Of a DNA stretch of 64,000 bases, positions 62,385 through 64,000 are shown piece after piece. Position 1 is the stretch's first letter, and every line of letters begins with the position of its first letter. The translations under genes and the position numbers were made by a program. The DNA comes from Methyloversatilis sp. XJ19-49 (lineage in GTDB: Bacteria; Pseudomonadota; Gammaproteobacteria; Burkholderiales; Rhodocyclaceae). The DNA is taken from assembly GCF_024580145.1 (NCBI RefSeq), contig NZ_JANINI010000007.1, forward strand, positions 27,445 to 91,444, in the 5' to 3' direction. Under the pieces are notes generated by a model that was not told where the DNA came from, made no database searches, and saw only the letters and a list, made by a program, of their open reading frames with translations.

Positions 62385-62397
62385 GGTATTTTTCACC
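62385..62397. promoter_or_regulatory. NorR binding site 1
   Basis: GGTATTTTTCACC fits GGT-N7-ACC, the NorR site described in Ralstonia. It is the nearest to the sigma-54 promoter, 42 bases upstream of its -24 element. Confidence 0.8.
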
Positions 62398-62409
62398 CTG
62401 AAAAGAAAT

Positions 62410-62422
62410 GGTTCCTGGAACC
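62410..62422. promoter_or_regulatory. NorR binding site 2
   Basis: GGTTCCTGGAACC fits GGT-N7-ACC and is centred in the longer palindrome ATGGTTCC-T-GGAACCAT (62408-62424). Confidence 0.82.
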
Positions 62423-62429
62423 ATAAACG

Positions 62430-62442
62430 GGTCACTTTAACC
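62430..62442. promoter_or_regulatory. NorR binding site 3
   Basis: GGTCACTTTAACC fits GGT-N7-ACC. It ends directly before the ATG at 62443, which decides against a longer NorR start. Confidence 0.78.
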
Positions 62443-63972
<1,530 letters not shown>

Positions 63973-64000
63973 CAGGCGACGGCGGCGGCTTGGGGGCCAC

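Noticed and set aside
62374..62442. Longer NorR start at 62374
   Set aside because: The extra 23 residues would be encoded by the three NorR operator sites, and NorR proteins of normal length begin near 62443.

Overview
The window is chromosomal DNA of a GC-rich, respiratory, Gram-negative betaproteobacterium, most likely of the Rhodocyclales / Methyloversatilis-Zoogloea type. The evidence is the many PEP-CTERM proteins with VPEPETYAMLLAGLGLIGAAARRR-like tails, a complete ccoNOQPG-fixH cbb3 oxidase locus, a four-cysteine Fnr, hemN, qNor/NorR, an AddAB-type nuclease, and ApaG, MiaA, MutL, Rho and PurN sequences of betaproteobacterial character. Genes are tightly packed and there is no sign of plasmid, rRNA or tRNA genes. 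No exosortase is in the window, so PEP-CTERM processing must be encoded elsewhere.

Layout. 1-7.3 kb: housekeeping and small hypothetical genes (rpe fragment, apaG, methyltransferases, cold-shock/DUF1294, DUF2157-DUF4824 pair), interrupted by three copies of a palindromic element and a 13-bp tandem array. 7.3-18 kb: a surface/extracellular phosphorus-scavenging region. It holds a broken PhoX-like (DUF839) gene, an orphan PEP-CTERM tail, a PEP-CTERM protein behind a sigma-54-like promoter, argJ, and then six consecutive PEP-CTERM proteins: three phytase-like esterases, a glycerophosphodiesterase, an endonuclease/exonuclease/phosphatase and one unknown. Two stretches resembling Pho boxes precede the first two. 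18-23 kb: HDOD signalling protein, UspA, SafE-like membrane protein, hemN and fnr, with an FNR-like site beside the fnr start. 23-34 kb: miaA-mutL, dedA, purN-DUF3108-RsmB-like-PLD-mscS operon, desaturase. 34-40.5 kb: UspA and the cbb3 oxidase operon behind an FNR-like palindrome. 40.7-52 kb: H-NS-like protein, fadD, CBS protein, addAB-like pair, ferredoxin, trxA, rho. 52-58.8 kb: accessory stretch with a ModE/PBP regulator, a cysteine hydrolase, an OhrR-type regulator, and a large PLD-helicase-DUF3427 protein with looser codon use (possible defence gene). 58.8-64 kb: YegP-like protein and the nitric oxide detoxification locus norB(qNor)-ric / norR, which has a textbook regulatory region: three GGT-N7-ACC NorR sites and a sigma-54 promoter.

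Functional reading. Two adaptive themes dominate: low-oxygen/NO respiration (Fnr, HemN, cbb3, qNor, Ric, NorR, UspA) and scavenging of organic phosphate by proteins carrying an envelope-sorting tail. The second is the best candidate for an under-described system. It is inferred from gene content plus short candidate operators and needs experimental support.
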